NCBI GenBank assembly: GCA_022825665.1
Contig: JAJDWI010000006.1
Span: forward strand, 1 to 64,000
DNA from: Candidatus Poribacteria bacterium
GTDB taxonomy: Bacteria; Poribacteria; WGA-4E; WGA-3G
Direction: 5' to 3'
DNA length: 64,000 nucleotides
Part shown: positions 46,555 to 55,721 of the stretch, one piece after another
Numbering within the stretch: position 1 is the first letter of the stretch
Layout of the letters: each line of letters starts with the position of its first letter
Translations under genes and position numbers: made by a program
The notes under the pieces: generated by a model
Database searches by the model: none
The model's input: only the letters and a program-made list of their open reading frames with translations
What the model was told of the DNA's origin: nothing

Positions 46555-47571
46555 ATGGTAGTCATTACCAAACCGGATGCAACACCTGGACAGATTGACG
46601 CAATAGTAAACAGGATTGAAGGTGTGGGATTGAAAGCACAGGTTTCAACAGGTGAACAACGCACCGTTATCGGTGTAATAGGAGATAAAACATTGCTTGG
46701 GGATATTCCGTTGGAGTCAATGTCAGGCGTTGAAAGGACGATGGCGATCACTGCACCATATAAGTTAGCAAGCCGTCAGTTTCGCGAGGAATCCACGGTT
46801 GTCGCTGTCAATGGTACAAAGATTGGTGGGCGGAAACTGGCAGTTATGGCGGGACCATGTGCAGTTGAAAGTACTGAGCAGATTGTAACTATAGCACACT
46901 TTGTAAAGAAAGCGGGTGCAGAATTTATTAGAGGTGGTGCCTTTAAGCCTCGTACTGGTCCATATAGTTTCCAAGGTTTTGGTTTAGAAGCTTTGAAAAT
47001 GCTCGTAACTGCGAAAGAGGAAACGGGTTTAGGGATTGTCACTGAGGTATTAACACCAGATGAAGTTGAACTCGTCGGTGATTATACAGATATATTTCAA
47101 CTCGGTACGCGGAATATGACGAACTTCTGTTTATTACGTGAAGTTGGTCGTGCCAGGAAACCTGTTATCCTAAAACGGGGTATGGCTTCTACGATTGAAG
47201 AATGGTTGCTTGCAGCGGAATACATTCTGTCTGAAGGTAATCAGGATGTCATTCTGTGTGAACGAGGGATACGCACTTTTGAAACCCACACGCGTAATAC
47301 GCTTGATCTCAATGCTGTTCCAGCGATTCATGAATTGAGCCATTTGCCTATCATCGTTGATCCGAGCCATGGAACTGGTATCCGCAGCCTTGTATGTGAT
47401 ATGACAAAAGCATCTGTTGCTGCAGGTGCAGATGGACTTTTATTGGAAGTTCATCATGATCCAGATCATTCTATGACAGGTGATGGTGCACAGTCCCTAT
47501 TTCCTGAACAATTTGAAACACTGCTCAAAGAACTAAAACCGATTGCTATTGCTGTCGGACGTGAGATATAA
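46555..47571 (+). CDS. aroF: 3-deoxy-7-phosphoheptulonate (DAHP) synthase, type I-beta
   Basis: The first step of aromatic amino-acid synthesis: condensation of phosphoenolpyruvate and erythrose 4-phosphate. An N-terminal ferredoxin-like regulatory domain (MVVITKPDATPGQIDAIVNR..., about 70 residues) precedes the TIM barrel, as in Thermotoga-type enzymes. Barrel motifs: MAGPCAVES, RGGAFKPRTGPYSFQG, QLGTRNMTNF, LKRGMASTIEEWL, PIIVDPSHGTG and LLLEVHHDPD. The N-terminal domain is where feedback inhibitors usually bind. GGAGG lies 11 bases before this ATG; a TTG seven codons upstream overlaps the ribosome site. Downstream is leuA, 67 bases away. Confidence 0.95.
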   Translation: MVVITKPDATPGQIDAIVNRIEGVGLKAQVSTGEQRTVIGVIGDKTLLGDIPLESMSGVERTMAITAPYKLASRQFREESTVVAVNGTKIGGRKLAVMAGPCAVESTEQIVTIAHFVKKAGAEFIRGGAFKPRTGPYSFQGFGLEALKMLVTAKEETGLGIVTEVLTPDEVELVGDYTDIFQLGTRNMTNFCLLREVGRARKPVILKRGMASTIEEWLLAAEYILSEGNQDVILCERGIRTFETHTRNTLDLNAVPAIHELSHLPIIVDPSHGTGIRSLVCDMTKASVAAGADGLLLEVHHDPDHSMTGDGAQSLFPEQFETLLKELKPIAIAVGREI

Positions 47572-47638
47572 CAGAATTACTATTTAATGAAAACTGATTT
47601 TGATAATAACAAACGGGTACCCTTTGGAGGACACAACC

Positions 47639-49192
47639 GTGGATGATTTTGAATCTAACCAAGAAAAGGTCTATATTTTTGATACAACACTCCGTGATGC
47701 TGAACAAACACCCGGAGCCGCACTTGGTATTGAAGAAAAATTGGAAATAGCCAAGCATCTTGCGAAATTAAATGTTGATGTCATTGAAGCGGGATTCCCA
47801 ATTTCGTCACCGGGAGATTTTGATGCTGTTCAACGGATTGCTCACGAGGTGAAGGGACCGGAAATTTGCGCGCTCTCCCGTGTCGTTGAAAAGGATATTA
47901 CGGCAGCATGGAAAGCGATTCAAGATGCCCCGCGTGCGCGTATACATACCTTTGTTGGCACATCAAATATACACATGGAACGTATCACCCGAACAACACC
48001 GGAAAGAACTTTGGAAATGGCAGTTGATGCAGTCGCTTATGCGAAAAGCTTATGTGCGGAACACCCGGATGCGACCGTTGAGTTTTCACCGATGGATGCG
48101 GGACGGACAGAATTAGCGTACCTCTACAAGGTGGTAGAAGCCACTATCGCAGCGGGTGCGACAGTGGTCAATATCCCGGAAACTGTCGGATGGACTGTCC
48201 CTGCTGAATTTGGCAATCTTATTGCGGGTATTAGGGAGAATGTATCAAATATTGATGATGCTGTCATAAGTGTTCACTGCCATAATGATTTGGGGTTGGC
48301 TGTTGCTAACAGTCTAACTGCGATTGAGCAAGGTGCACGACAAGTAGAGTGTACTATCAATGGACTTGGTGAACGTGCAGGGAATACCTCTTTAGAAGAG
48401 GTTGTGATGGCGATCCGAACAAGACGCGATTACTTTAAGGCGTATTACACTGATATTAATGCTAAGGAGATTGTTCCTATTAGTCGTCGTGTAAGCCGTA
48501 CTATGGGTATTCCTGTTCAACCGAACAAGGCAATTGTCGGTGAAAATGCATTTGCACACAGTTCAGGAATCCACCAAGATGGGATTATTAAGTCACGAGT
48601 AACCTTTGAGATTATTGATCCGAAAGAAATAGGTTGGAAAGAGAGCCAACTGAGACTCAGTCCGCGTTCTGGACGCAATGCCTTGAGACATCGCTTGAGT
48701 GAACTTGGTTATGAGTTGGATCAGGAGCAGTTAGAACAAGTTTACGAACGCTTCTTACGTGAAGCAGATAAGAAAAAAGAGATTCATGATGCTGACCTTG
48801 AAGCAATTATGAACGATGAGATTCGATCAGTTCCGGCAACCTTTGAACTTGACTATATTCAGGTTGTCAGTGGTACAAAGATTTCCTCGACAACTACTGT
48901 GGGTATTCGCACAGAGGAAGGGATAGTTGAAAATGCATCAACTGGTGATGGTCCTGTTGATGCTGCCTTTAAAGCGATCAATCAGATTGTTAAAATCAAG
49001 TTGAACCTTATTGATTATCAACTCCGGTCAGTAACAGAGGGCGAGGATGCCATTGGTGAGGTAACCCTAAAGGTGCAAGACAATGGACACATCATCACGG
49101 GTAATGGTGCAAGCACAGACATCATTGAAGCGAGTGCAAAGGCTTACATCCATGCTGTTAACAAACTAATTCAGCTCCGTTCAGAGGGTTAA
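47639..49192 (+). CDS. leuA: 2-isopropylmalate synthase
   Basis: Condenses acetyl-CoA with 2-ketoisovalerate, the first committed step to leucine. GGAGG eight bases before a GTG defines the start (517 aa). FDTTLRDAEQTPGAAL opens the catalytic barrel with its metal-binding Asp; VSVHCHNDLGLAVANS and NGLGERAGNTSLEEVV are the other signatures, and NAFAHSSGIHQDG covers the helical subdomains. The C-terminal part from about residue 380 is the allosteric leucine-sensing LeuA dimer domain. As it follows aroF closely without a visible promoter, it may be under the same attenuator, whose leader also contains several Leu codons. Confidence 0.94.
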   Translation: MDDFESNQEKVYIFDTTLRDAEQTPGAALGIEEKLEIAKHLAKLNVDVIEAGFPISSPGDFDAVQRIAHEVKGPEICALSRVVEKDITAAWKAIQDAPRARIHTFVGTSNIHMERITRTTPERTLEMAVDAVAYAKSLCAEHPDATVEFSPMDAGRTELAYLYKVVEATIAAGATVVNIPETVGWTVPAEFGNLIAGIRENVSNIDDAVISVHCHNDLGLAVANSLTAIEQGARQVECTINGLGERAGNTSLEEVVMAIRTRRDYFKAYYTDINAKEIVPISRRVSRTMGIPVQPNKAIVGENAFAHSSGIHQDGIIKSRVTFEIIDPKEIGWKESQLRLSPRSGRNALRHRLSELGYELDQEQLEQVYERFLREADKKKEIHDADLEAIMNDEIRSVPATFELDYIQVVSGTKISSTTTVGIRTEEGIVENASTGDGPVDAAFKAINQIVKIKLNLIDYQLRSVTEGEDAIGEVTLKVQDNGHIITGNGASTDIIEASAKAYIHAVNKLIQLRSEG

Positions 49193-49235
49193 TTCCCATC
49201 TCCTGTGAAATATAGGAACAAGTTGATACATTTTA

Positions 49236-49302
49236 TGTAGGAGCGATCTCCGAATCGCGACGAAGTGCCTTGGTAGTCAGGAATCGGAGTTCCCTCCTAC
49301 AC
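49236..49302. repeat. Long palindrome (TGTAGGAG...CTCCTACA) between leuA and a methyltransferase gene
   Basis: Outer arms TGTAGGAG and CTCCTACA and inner arms CTCCGA and TCGGAG form an interrupted hairpin between convergent genes. It resembles the dispersed palindromes elsewhere in the window and may double as a terminator. Confidence 0.6.
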
Positions 49303-49327
49303 CTAAACTGTCAAAGTAATTCTAATG

Positions 49328-50272
49328 TTAAGTGTTCTTGACGATTAAGAGTTCATGAGATCGTTTGACGTGTCCTGTTCCATTTTCAATTCTATTCTTA
49401 CCGATACGGGTTTCACCTTGTCCTAAGGTGTACTGCCACTGTACTTCAACAATTTGGAAATCTTTATACCATTGTCGTATAGTTTCACAGTCGTTATACG
49501 ACAAGACGAAACCGCCTTTATGTTTATGCAGTAGGTCGCGCAGCAGTTTGTGGTTGAAGCCTTTGTGGTGAACAGGAAAATTCCGTTGTGGATAGATACC
49601 ACGGAACATCTTACCTTCATCAAGATAATAGGGTGGATCGCAATACAGAAAGTCGCCTATGTGTGTTGGAAGGGTTTCCTCAAATCTACCGGGATAGACA
49701 GACAAATTAGGGCATTTAAAATCACGTATAGTCTGCATAGTTCGCATATATTTTTCTGTTGATTCGTAGATCTTTGACATCCATCCGAGGAAACCAGGAC
49801 CGTAAGATAGATTGTGATTGAACCAGTAATGTGCTGCCAATACCAGCGGGTCAGAGATAGTTGTTTCACCTGTCCAATGTTCTTTTAACCTGCTCTTTAT
49901 TTTTGTATATTGTGTCTTTGTGGGTTGCCATTTTTCAAGTTTGTCGGCAAGGGAATTACCTGACATAAGTTGAACCTGCCAATAGTTTACGAGTATGTCA
50001 AAGATGTCATAGGCACAAACCTGCATATCGAGTTCTTTTGCACAGGCAATTTCGACAGCACCGCCACCCATAAACGGTGATACGAGTTTTTCAAGTCCAT
50101 CGGGGATTTGCTCTATAATATACCCAACTCCAAGACTTTTCCCACCAGCATACCGCAACGGAAGTCCTCTGTAGCGTGCATATTTATATTTACCTTGACT
50201 TTTGAGTGAATCTAAAAATTGTTCTCTTAAATATGTTCTGGTAAGGTCATGTCGTGTTTCTTTAGTTTTCAT
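49328..50272 (-). CDS. D12-class adenine-specific DNA methyltransferase
   Basis: The 314-aa protein has the Dam-like order of motifs: LRYAGGKS (N-terminal S-adenosylmethionine contact), SPFMGGGAVEIACA (motif I), and after a target-recognition region of about 120 residues the catalytic motif IV FLYCDPPYY. It should methylate adenine N6 in a short DNA sequence. No restriction endonuclease gene is adjacent, so it looks like an orphan (regulatory or anti-restriction) enzyme. A perfect promoter lies 45 bases upstream. Confidence 0.87.
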   Translation of the reverse strand: MKTKETRHDLTRTYLREQFLDSLKSQGKYKYARYRGLPLRYAGGKSLGVGYIIEQIPDGLEKLVSPFMGGGAVEIACAKELDMQVCAYDIFDILVNYWQVQLMSGNSLADKLEKWQPTKTQYTKIKSRLKEHWTGETTISDPLVLAAHYWFNHNLSYGPGFLGWMSKIYESTEKYMRTMQTIRDFKCPNLSVYPGRFEETLPTHIGDFLYCDPPYYLDEGKMFRGIYPQRNFPVHHKGFNHKLLRDLLHKHKGGFVLSYNDCETIRQWYKDFQIVEVQWQYTLGQGETRIGKNRIENGTGHVKRSHELLIVKNT

Positions 50273-50316
50273 TTTTTCTTCTTTCCTCTTATATAATCCT
50301 TACAAAAGTATAACAC

Positions 50317-50345
50317 ATTATATTCAAACGTTAATATTATGTCAA
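50317..50345 (-). promoter_or_regulatory. Consensus promoter of the D12 methyltransferase gene
   Basis: On the minus strand TTGACA (50345-50340), 17 bases, TATAAT (50322-50317). Confidence 0.75.
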
Positions 50346-50449
50346 ATGATTTATGTTTTCAATTTCCTTTACAGAGATCTTCATTTGTGGTAAATTTGGT
50401 GTAAATTAAATCTTGGAATATGCGTATTTAAACGCACAAAGGAACAAAT

Positions 50450-51403
50450 ATGGAACCTCTTCGAATTGGATTTCTTGGTGCTGGTGGCTTTGCGAGACAT
50501 ACGATCTACCCAGCATTGCATTTAGCACCTGTGGCATTGCAAGCGGTTTGTGATGCAGATGAAAATAGGGCAAAGGCAGCCGCTGGTAAGTTTGGCACAG
50601 GAAGATACTACCTTGATAGACACGAAATGTTTGAAAAAGAGGACTTGGAAGCGGTCATTATTTCTATGGGACCAGATCCGAGACAGCCTCTTGTGTTGGA
50701 AACGCTTGCGGCTGGGTATCACGTTTTTACACCGAAACCTCCTGCGCCATCGCTTGAAGAGACACTTGCATTGGCAGAAGCCTCTGAAAAGCATGGGAAG
50801 ACTCTAATGGTTAACTTCCAACGTCGGTTTAGCCTTGGTGTGCGGGAAGCAAGGAATATCATGCAGACCGAATCTTTCGGTCAACTGACGCAACTGTTCT
50901 GTTCGTTTTGTAGTGGCAGGTATGGTTCGGTTAAACATTATCTCCTTGATTTTGCTATCCATCACTTTGATTTAGCGCGGCATATTGCTGGTGCGGAAGT
51001 CAATGAACTGAGTGTTTTCCACAATGAAGTTGATGGACAAGGATCCTTTGCTGTGGCGGTAGAGTATAGCAACGGTGCTGTAGGCACTTTGCAACTCAGT
51101 AGTCAACGGTTATGGCAGCGAAATTACGATCACATTGAGATTACGGGACAAGGCGAATACATCGTGTTAGAAGGGTTATGGGGATTTGAACACTATACTG
51201 GTGGTGGTAATACATTTAAATCAAACTTTTCTGATGAACGTAATGGTGAGTTGACCGGTGATGGTATCAGCCTTACTGAGTTTGTGAATGCGATTCGTGA
51301 AGATCGTGAACCGATTGCAAGTATCCATGACTGTGTTGGAACGATGCGGTTCTATGATGCTGTACTGCAACGCAAGAAGGGTGTTATCTCTCTTGCTGGT
51401 TAA
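50450..51403 (+). CDS. Gfo/Idh/MocA family oxidoreductase
   Basis: A 317-aa NAD(P)-dependent enzyme: RIGFLGAGGFARHTIYPAL (Rossmann fold), DLEAVIISMGPDPRQPLVLETL, the family motif TPKPPAPSLEETLALAE (usually EKP, here PKP), and HYLLDFAIHHFDLARHI with the likely catalytic His. The substrate, probably a sugar or cyclitol, is unknown. AAGGA precedes the ATG and a clear terminator follows. Only distantly similar to the 24819-25796 paralogue. Confidence 0.86.
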   Translation: MEPLRIGFLGAGGFARHTIYPALHLAPVALQAVCDADENRAKAAAGKFGTGRYYLDRHEMFEKEDLEAVIISMGPDPRQPLVLETLAAGYHVFTPKPPAPSLEETLALAEASEKHGKTLMVNFQRRFSLGVREARNIMQTESFGQLTQLFCSFCSGRYGSVKHYLLDFAIHHFDLARHIAGAEVNELSVFHNEVDGQGSFAVAVEYSNGAVGTLQLSSQRLWQRNYDHIEITGQGEYIVLEGLWGFEHYTGGGNTFKSNFSDERNGELTGDGISLTEFVNAIREDREPIASIHDCVGTMRFYDAVLQRKKGVISLAG

Positions 51404-51436
51404 TTGATCTGATTCAACTCATAGGTAACAATGTAG

Positions 51437-51465
51437 GACGAGGTCTGTGTGCCTCGTCTTTTTTT
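51437..51465 (+). terminator. Intrinsic terminator of the Gfo/Idh/MocA gene
   Basis: GACGAGG and CCTCGTC arms with an 8-base loop and seven T form a textbook terminator about 35 bases after the stop codon. Confidence 0.88.
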
Positions 51466-51732
51466 ATGGTTTCTCCTTTCGCCCCTCTGTGGCTTGATTT
51501 TGGTAATATCCCTATAACTATACACCTTTCGCCTCTCCGAGGCTATTGCGATTGCATTTCAGCAGGACCATCTGTTGTCCGTTGGGATTTATACCGAATT
51601 AACCTGATTCGTCTTGTTTGCACGGGCGAGGGGACCTCGCCCCTACGGAATGTAAGAGACGTAATGAATTGCGCGACTACATACGTGTTTACTTTATATG
51701 GTAAGTCAGCATTTAGTAAATGTTTCATATCC
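51466..51732. repeat. Intergenic repeats between convergent genes
   Basis: Contains a GGGCGAGG-family palindrome (51621-51650) followed by the TAATGAATTGCGCGACTAC repeat (about 51662-51681), the same order of repeats as at 54385-54508 and 57045-57110. No gene is supported. Confidence 0.6.
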
Positions 51733-53178
51733 TCATACTATACTCTGCAAAATTTCTAAGCAAGTTTTTCCGTTGACTAACTGATGATAATATTCTGCCA
51801 CGCGTTTGCAAAAGTCTCGGTTTTTGCTTAATGCGTTGTCAGTAGTTGGGTTTTGTGGTGCCCATAGGGTTGCATTTGAGAAGATGATGTCAAGTCGATT
51901 TTCTACGTCTGTTTTATCTGCACCATAAGTATCTTTTAGGGCAATCTGTATTGTTCGGTCAGGATCACGGATTTCGTATTCTTTGCCAGTATCAGTGATG
52001 CCTTTGTAGTCATCACCAGAGATGGTATGCGGTGTGAGAAATCGGAACACTGTTGCGAATGAATATGCAAAGTCGGATTTGAATAGTTCAGTGCTGCTGT
52101 GATAGTTAGGTGATCGAACGATGTCAGCAGCGCGTTCACGGAGTTTTACTGTTTCAATGATGTTGATGCGTGCGTTGTCATCTTTGACGCGGCGGATGCG
52201 ATCTACAAACTCAAGGGTATACGCATTGGCACTCTTTCCCGTTATTGGAATATCCGCTTCAACGATTTTAGCGTATCCGTTCATCAACCGTTCCAGATGT
52301 GGGGCAAACAGAGGATGTGATGCTGCCTCATTTACATATTCAATGCCGGAGAGTTCGCCTTTGTGTGTAATTCCTGGCACATGCACTGAATTTACGAGTA
52401 GCAACTTCCAATCGTGGTAAGGTTCAATGCTATCCTGTTTGACAACAACCCCGTAGTCATCAAGTTTTCCAAAGGGAACGCGTAGTCTGTTCTCCATGTC
52501 TTCTAAGATAAGCGGGGTAGCTGGCATCTCTTCTGCGTAGGTAATCAATTCATCTGAACCATCAATCTGTGCTTGTGCTGCTTGCTTAATCTCATCGGGA
52601 ACAGCGTAGACTTGCGGTACAAGTCGGTCTCCCATCTCGTTGAGAAATCCAACTTTGTTTTCTAACCACTTTGCATAATCCTTATTGCGTTGTGGATACT
52701 CATTGATTAGGATTTCCCGGATTATATCTCCATTATTTCGTAAGTTGTCGGTGTTGATTACACATAAGTCCGCATCTGTCCCGTGTTTGCTATAGTAGCG
52801 ATAAAGCGTTTCATCTAACACATCCATCGCCAATTCACCTTTTGCAATACCTGCTTCGGTTACTCCGATGAGAATAAGGTCTAAAGGATTATCGGTTTGT
52901 TCGTAGAATTGTTCGCGTCCTGTTTCTGTTGCGAGTGTGGTTGCACCGACAACACTTGAAATCTGGTCTATGTTATGGATGCCGTTAAGGTCAAACGTTA
53001 CGACATGATATACCCCGTTTTGTCGGTTGAAAGCGTCTGCTTTTTCAGTGCCTGTTGGTTGCCCGACAAAGATACCACCGTTATATTGATTTCGCTGGTT
53101 GAGGATATGAACAAATTGATGTGTTAAGGCGCGTTGTAGTCCGCCTGCACCGATAGCAAGTATTTTTATTGGAAGCAT
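51733..53178 (-). CDS. Mannitol/polyol dehydrogenase family (long-chain) protein
   Basis: The 481-aa protein has an N-terminal nucleotide-binding motif AIGAGGLQRALTHQFV and a middle VINTDNLRNNGDIIREIL, equivalent to the conserved TxDN-x-NG of polyol-specific long-chain dehydrogenases. The catalytic segment DWKLLLVNSVHVPG has the family pattern K-x4-N-x2-H. It should interconvert a sugar acid or polyol and its keto form (mannitol, altronate or tagaturonate type), but the substrate is not readable. AAGGAG lies about 14 bases upstream of the ATG, rather far. Single gene. Confidence 0.8.
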   Translation of the reverse strand: MLPIKILAIGAGGLQRALTHQFVHILNQRNQYNGGIFVGQPTGTEKADAFNRQNGVYHVVTFDLNGIHNIDQISSVVGATTLATETGREQFYEQTDNPLDLILIGVTEAGIAKGELAMDVLDETLYRYYSKHGTDADLCVINTDNLRNNGDIIREILINEYPQRNKDYAKWLENKVGFLNEMGDRLVPQVYAVPDEIKQAAQAQIDGSDELITYAEEMPATPLILEDMENRLRVPFGKLDDYGVVVKQDSIEPYHDWKLLLVNSVHVPGITHKGELSGIEYVNEAASHPLFAPHLERLMNGYAKIVEADIPITGKSANAYTLEFVDRIRRVKDDNARINIIETVKLRERAADIVRSPNYHSSTELFKSDFAYSFATVFRFLTPHTISGDDYKGITDTGKEYEIRDPDRTIQIALKDTYGADKTDVENRLDIIFSNATLWAPQNPTTDNALSKNRDFCKRVAEYYHQLVNGKTCLEILQSIV

Positions 53179-53504
53179 TTGTGTGTTTATTTCTCCTTAA
53201 AGATAGTGACACGATACGTATTTGACGTGAGTTCGGGAAAACGAATTTTGGCGTGCTGTGCGGTTAGGAAACCGCACCTACCGTTGTTATTAAGGTAATA
53301 TTTGGGAAAATAGCATATCATTTTTCTTATACCGAACTCACGTTATTTACAATAGTTGGACAGAAGCATTCTGTGGCCGCAACAAAGGATAACAGGAATA
53401 TACATCTATGTCAAGGTGTGGAATGACAGAGCCATTCAATTGCCACTGAAGATATTGAAATATACCTCGTTTTTGTCTTCCAATTCTCTGGAATTTGCTT
53501 CCTT

Positions 53505-53665
53505 CAAACCGTACCAGTTTTCGTTTTTTGGTACGGTTTTGGTACGGTGGTGTTATACCAGTCACTGTCTGGGTTGACTGGGGTTTTTATGTAGGTTTTT
53601 GCATTTTTTAATTTGCCATTTTTGGTACGGTTTGGGTTTTGGATGATTGACTGTTTATTGGTGTT
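53505..53665 (-). repeat. AT-rich repeat element D (word CCGTACC)
   Basis: On the minus strand CCGTACC (GGTACGG on the plus strand) occurs at about 53530, 53541 and 53624, with an inverted copy at 53509-53515. Its central part aligns with element C (P-V/I-NP...SDW in the translated frame). Confidence 0.5.
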
Positions 53666-53764
53666 ACCCTCCTGTATGGAAAATTGGTTGTGATGGTTCT
53701 GTTCATGTGTGTAATCTGCTTTTTGACGAATAGTTTTTCTTAAAAATTTCATAAGATTTTCTAC

Positions 53765-54005
53765 CTTTAAAAAGATACAAACGGTATCTTAATTTTACAT
53801 TACGGTATCTTTTGGTATATTCGGTCTGCGTATAGTGCCTGTCTGGGTTTATCGGTGATTTTAATCGGTATTTTCATGAGAAAAAAATTTAATTTTGGTA
53901 TCTTTTGCATCCTCTGGAAAAATACCAGTTTTTTGACTGCAATTTTGTATATTTTTTCTAATTTCATAAGAATGTTGGTATCGTTAAATGTTAACATAAT
54001 TGGGT
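53765..54005 (-). repeat. AT-rich repeat element B (word GATACC)
   Basis: GATACC on the minus strand (GGTATC on the plus) recurs at 53783, 53804, 53897 and 53976, with near-copies at 53814 and 53866. DNA and translated frame align with element A (16012-16170). The longer open frame (53800-54108) has no ribosome site and an AT-rich, unlikely N-terminal part. Confidence 0.5.
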
Positions 54006-54515
54006 TACCTATAATCAAAATGTTTATGTGACATGTAGTATAACATAGGTAACTAACGAATGTCAAGTAAATATTTACATTTTTTGTGTTTTTTTGAAAT
54101 TTATTCACTTTTTATTGTGAAGTGGTTGGAAAATTGGATTATAAGTGTGTATTTAGGGTTTCTTAAACTGTCTGAACCAGGATTTGCAGGATTATAGGAT
54201 TTGCAGGATAAGAGTATTGACTATTACGTTCCTTGCCAAGTATCTACTGTTCTGCATCTACTATTATTGATTCGTTTCAATTATTAAAAGAGACCGTTAA
54301 TAAAAGGCATCCTGAAAATCCTGGTTCAGACAACATGTCGGAGGTTGCTTTGCTTGCTCTGACATCAGGATTGTATGTGAGAATACGGGCGAGGAGACCT
54401 CGCCCCTACGGAATGTAATACAAATTCTAATAAATAAAATCACATTTTGAGACTTTAATACTAATCCTAATGTCCGAGGCGCAATGAATTGCGCGACTAC
54501 AAACGCATCTCGTCC

Positions 54516-55721
54516 TCACATAGCATGTCTGCTGCTTGTTCGTTTGTCCTGAGTTAGTGTTTTCTCATAGAGGGAGAGGTATGCATCAGCGATGTTTTTC
54601 CAATTGTAGCGTTCGTTGCGTTTAAGTTTTTCTACACTTGCGTTGCCCATCTCAATGCGTGATTCCCCTGCGTTGATTAGTTTTATGATGCATTCTGCAA
54701 GTGTGTCAACATCACCAGGATCAAAGAGTGCGCCGTTAAAGTCATGTTCCACCAGTTCATCAATTCCTTCAACACGGCTTGCAACAATGGGTAAACCTGT
54801 TCCCATCGCCTCTAAGACAACAAGTGGCATGCCTTCTGATAATGAGGGTAAAACGAAGATGTCAGCATCACGGTACTTTTGCGGTAAATTGGGATACTGA
54901 ACTGCGCCAGCAAAACGGATATGTGAACGTACATTGAGATTAGCTGCTAAACTTACTAATTCATCTTCATAGGGTCCATCACCGACAATTTCAATCTCAA
55001 AGTTATGTTTGGTTTTGTCAATAATCTGCGGCAGCGCACGAATGAGAAACTGGAAACCTTTGCGTGGAATGAGTCTACCAATCGCAAGGCATCGGACAAT
55101 TTGAGGGTTCGGTTGGCGTTGGACCGGTTCAAAACTATCTGGGTCGAACCCATCAGGAATGATGTCAATTTTGACATCGGCATCTGTTTCGCGTGCAAGG
55201 TCGCGTAAGCCATCGCTACAAGATACGACTGCTGCAGCATTGTCCCAAATCGCTCGGATAATAGGCTTTAACAGCATGTATAGCCAACGGTAATAAGGTG
55301 GATCGGGATCGGGACGAGGAACGTCTCTGCCACCTAAAAACACAACGTACGGAACATTTCTGAATTTCTGGAGGAGGAATGCACCACCACCTGCTGGAAT
55401 ACCGAAGAATACCTGAACGATGTCGGGTTTGAAGTGCTTAGCGAATTTTATTCCGTATATGCTGGAACTGATTGCGTAGGTTAACATCTCGTGGACAGCA
55501 CATACATTCGGGTTTTTACGCATTGCTGGTATACGATGAATATGAATACCATCTACTTCCTCTCTTTTAGCACAGTCATGGAATTGTGATGTAATGAGAT
55601 GCACCTCATGTCCTGCTGCTGCGAAATGTTTGCCCAAATAATAACTTACCCAACCACCTCCGCCGCCGATTGGTGGGAACTCGTGATTGAACATCAATAT
55701 CTTTCGTTTATAAGATGTCAA
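54516..55721 (-). CDS. Glycosyltransferase family 4
   Basis: A 401-aa retaining GT-B enzyme: ILMFNHEFPPIGGGGGWVSYYLGK (acceptor-domain glycine loop), AVGRLIPRKGFQFLIRALP-like LAIGRLIPRKGFQFLI (donor-domain start), IVGDGPYEDEL, and ADIFVLPSLSEGMPLVVLEAMGTGLPIVAS with the EX7E acid pair. It transfers a sugar from a nucleotide donor. The TTG start directly follows the stop codon of the RimK-like gene (TAATTG); an ATG nine codons later is the alternative. Coupling with the RimK-like gene suggests one pathway, perhaps an envelope polymer. Confidence 0.87.
   Translation of the reverse strand: MTSYKRKILMFNHEFPPIGGGGGWVSYYLGKHFAAAGHEVHLITSQFHDCAKREEVDGIHIHRIPAMRKNPNVCAVHEMLTYAISSSIYGIKFAKHFKPDIVQVFFGIPAGGGAFLLQKFRNVPYVVFLGGRDVPRPDPDPPYYRWLYMLLKPIIRAIWDNAAAVVSCSDGLRDLARETDADVKIDIIPDGFDPDSFEPVQRQPNPQIVRCLAIGRLIPRKGFQFLIRALPQIIDKTKHNFEIEIVGDGPYEDELVSLAANLNVRSHIRFAGAVQYPNLPQKYRDADIFVLPSLSEGMPLVVLEAMGTGLPIVASRVEGIDELVEHDFNGALFDPGDVDTLAECIIKLINAGESRIEMGNASVEKLKRNERYNWKNIADAYLSLYEKTLTQDKRTSSRHAM

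Larger units (their letters stand above)
53179..54515. other. 1.3-kb repeat-rich intergenic region
   Basis: No gene is supported. In order it holds a GGTTAGGAAACC palindrome (53253-53292), repeat elements D and B, a GAACCAGGATTTGCAGGATT repeat (54174-54213), its inverted relative (54307-54333), a CATGTCGGAGGTTGCTTTGC fragment (54333-54352), a GGGCGAGG palindrome (54385-54415), and a GCGCAATGAATTGCGC repeat (54478-54508). Confidence 0.6.

Noticed and set aside
53504-53752. 82-codon minus-strand frame as a protein gene
   Set aside because: It consists of repeat element D and flanking AT-rich DNA, has no ribosome site, and its peptide is mostly low-complexity. Kept as a repeat only.
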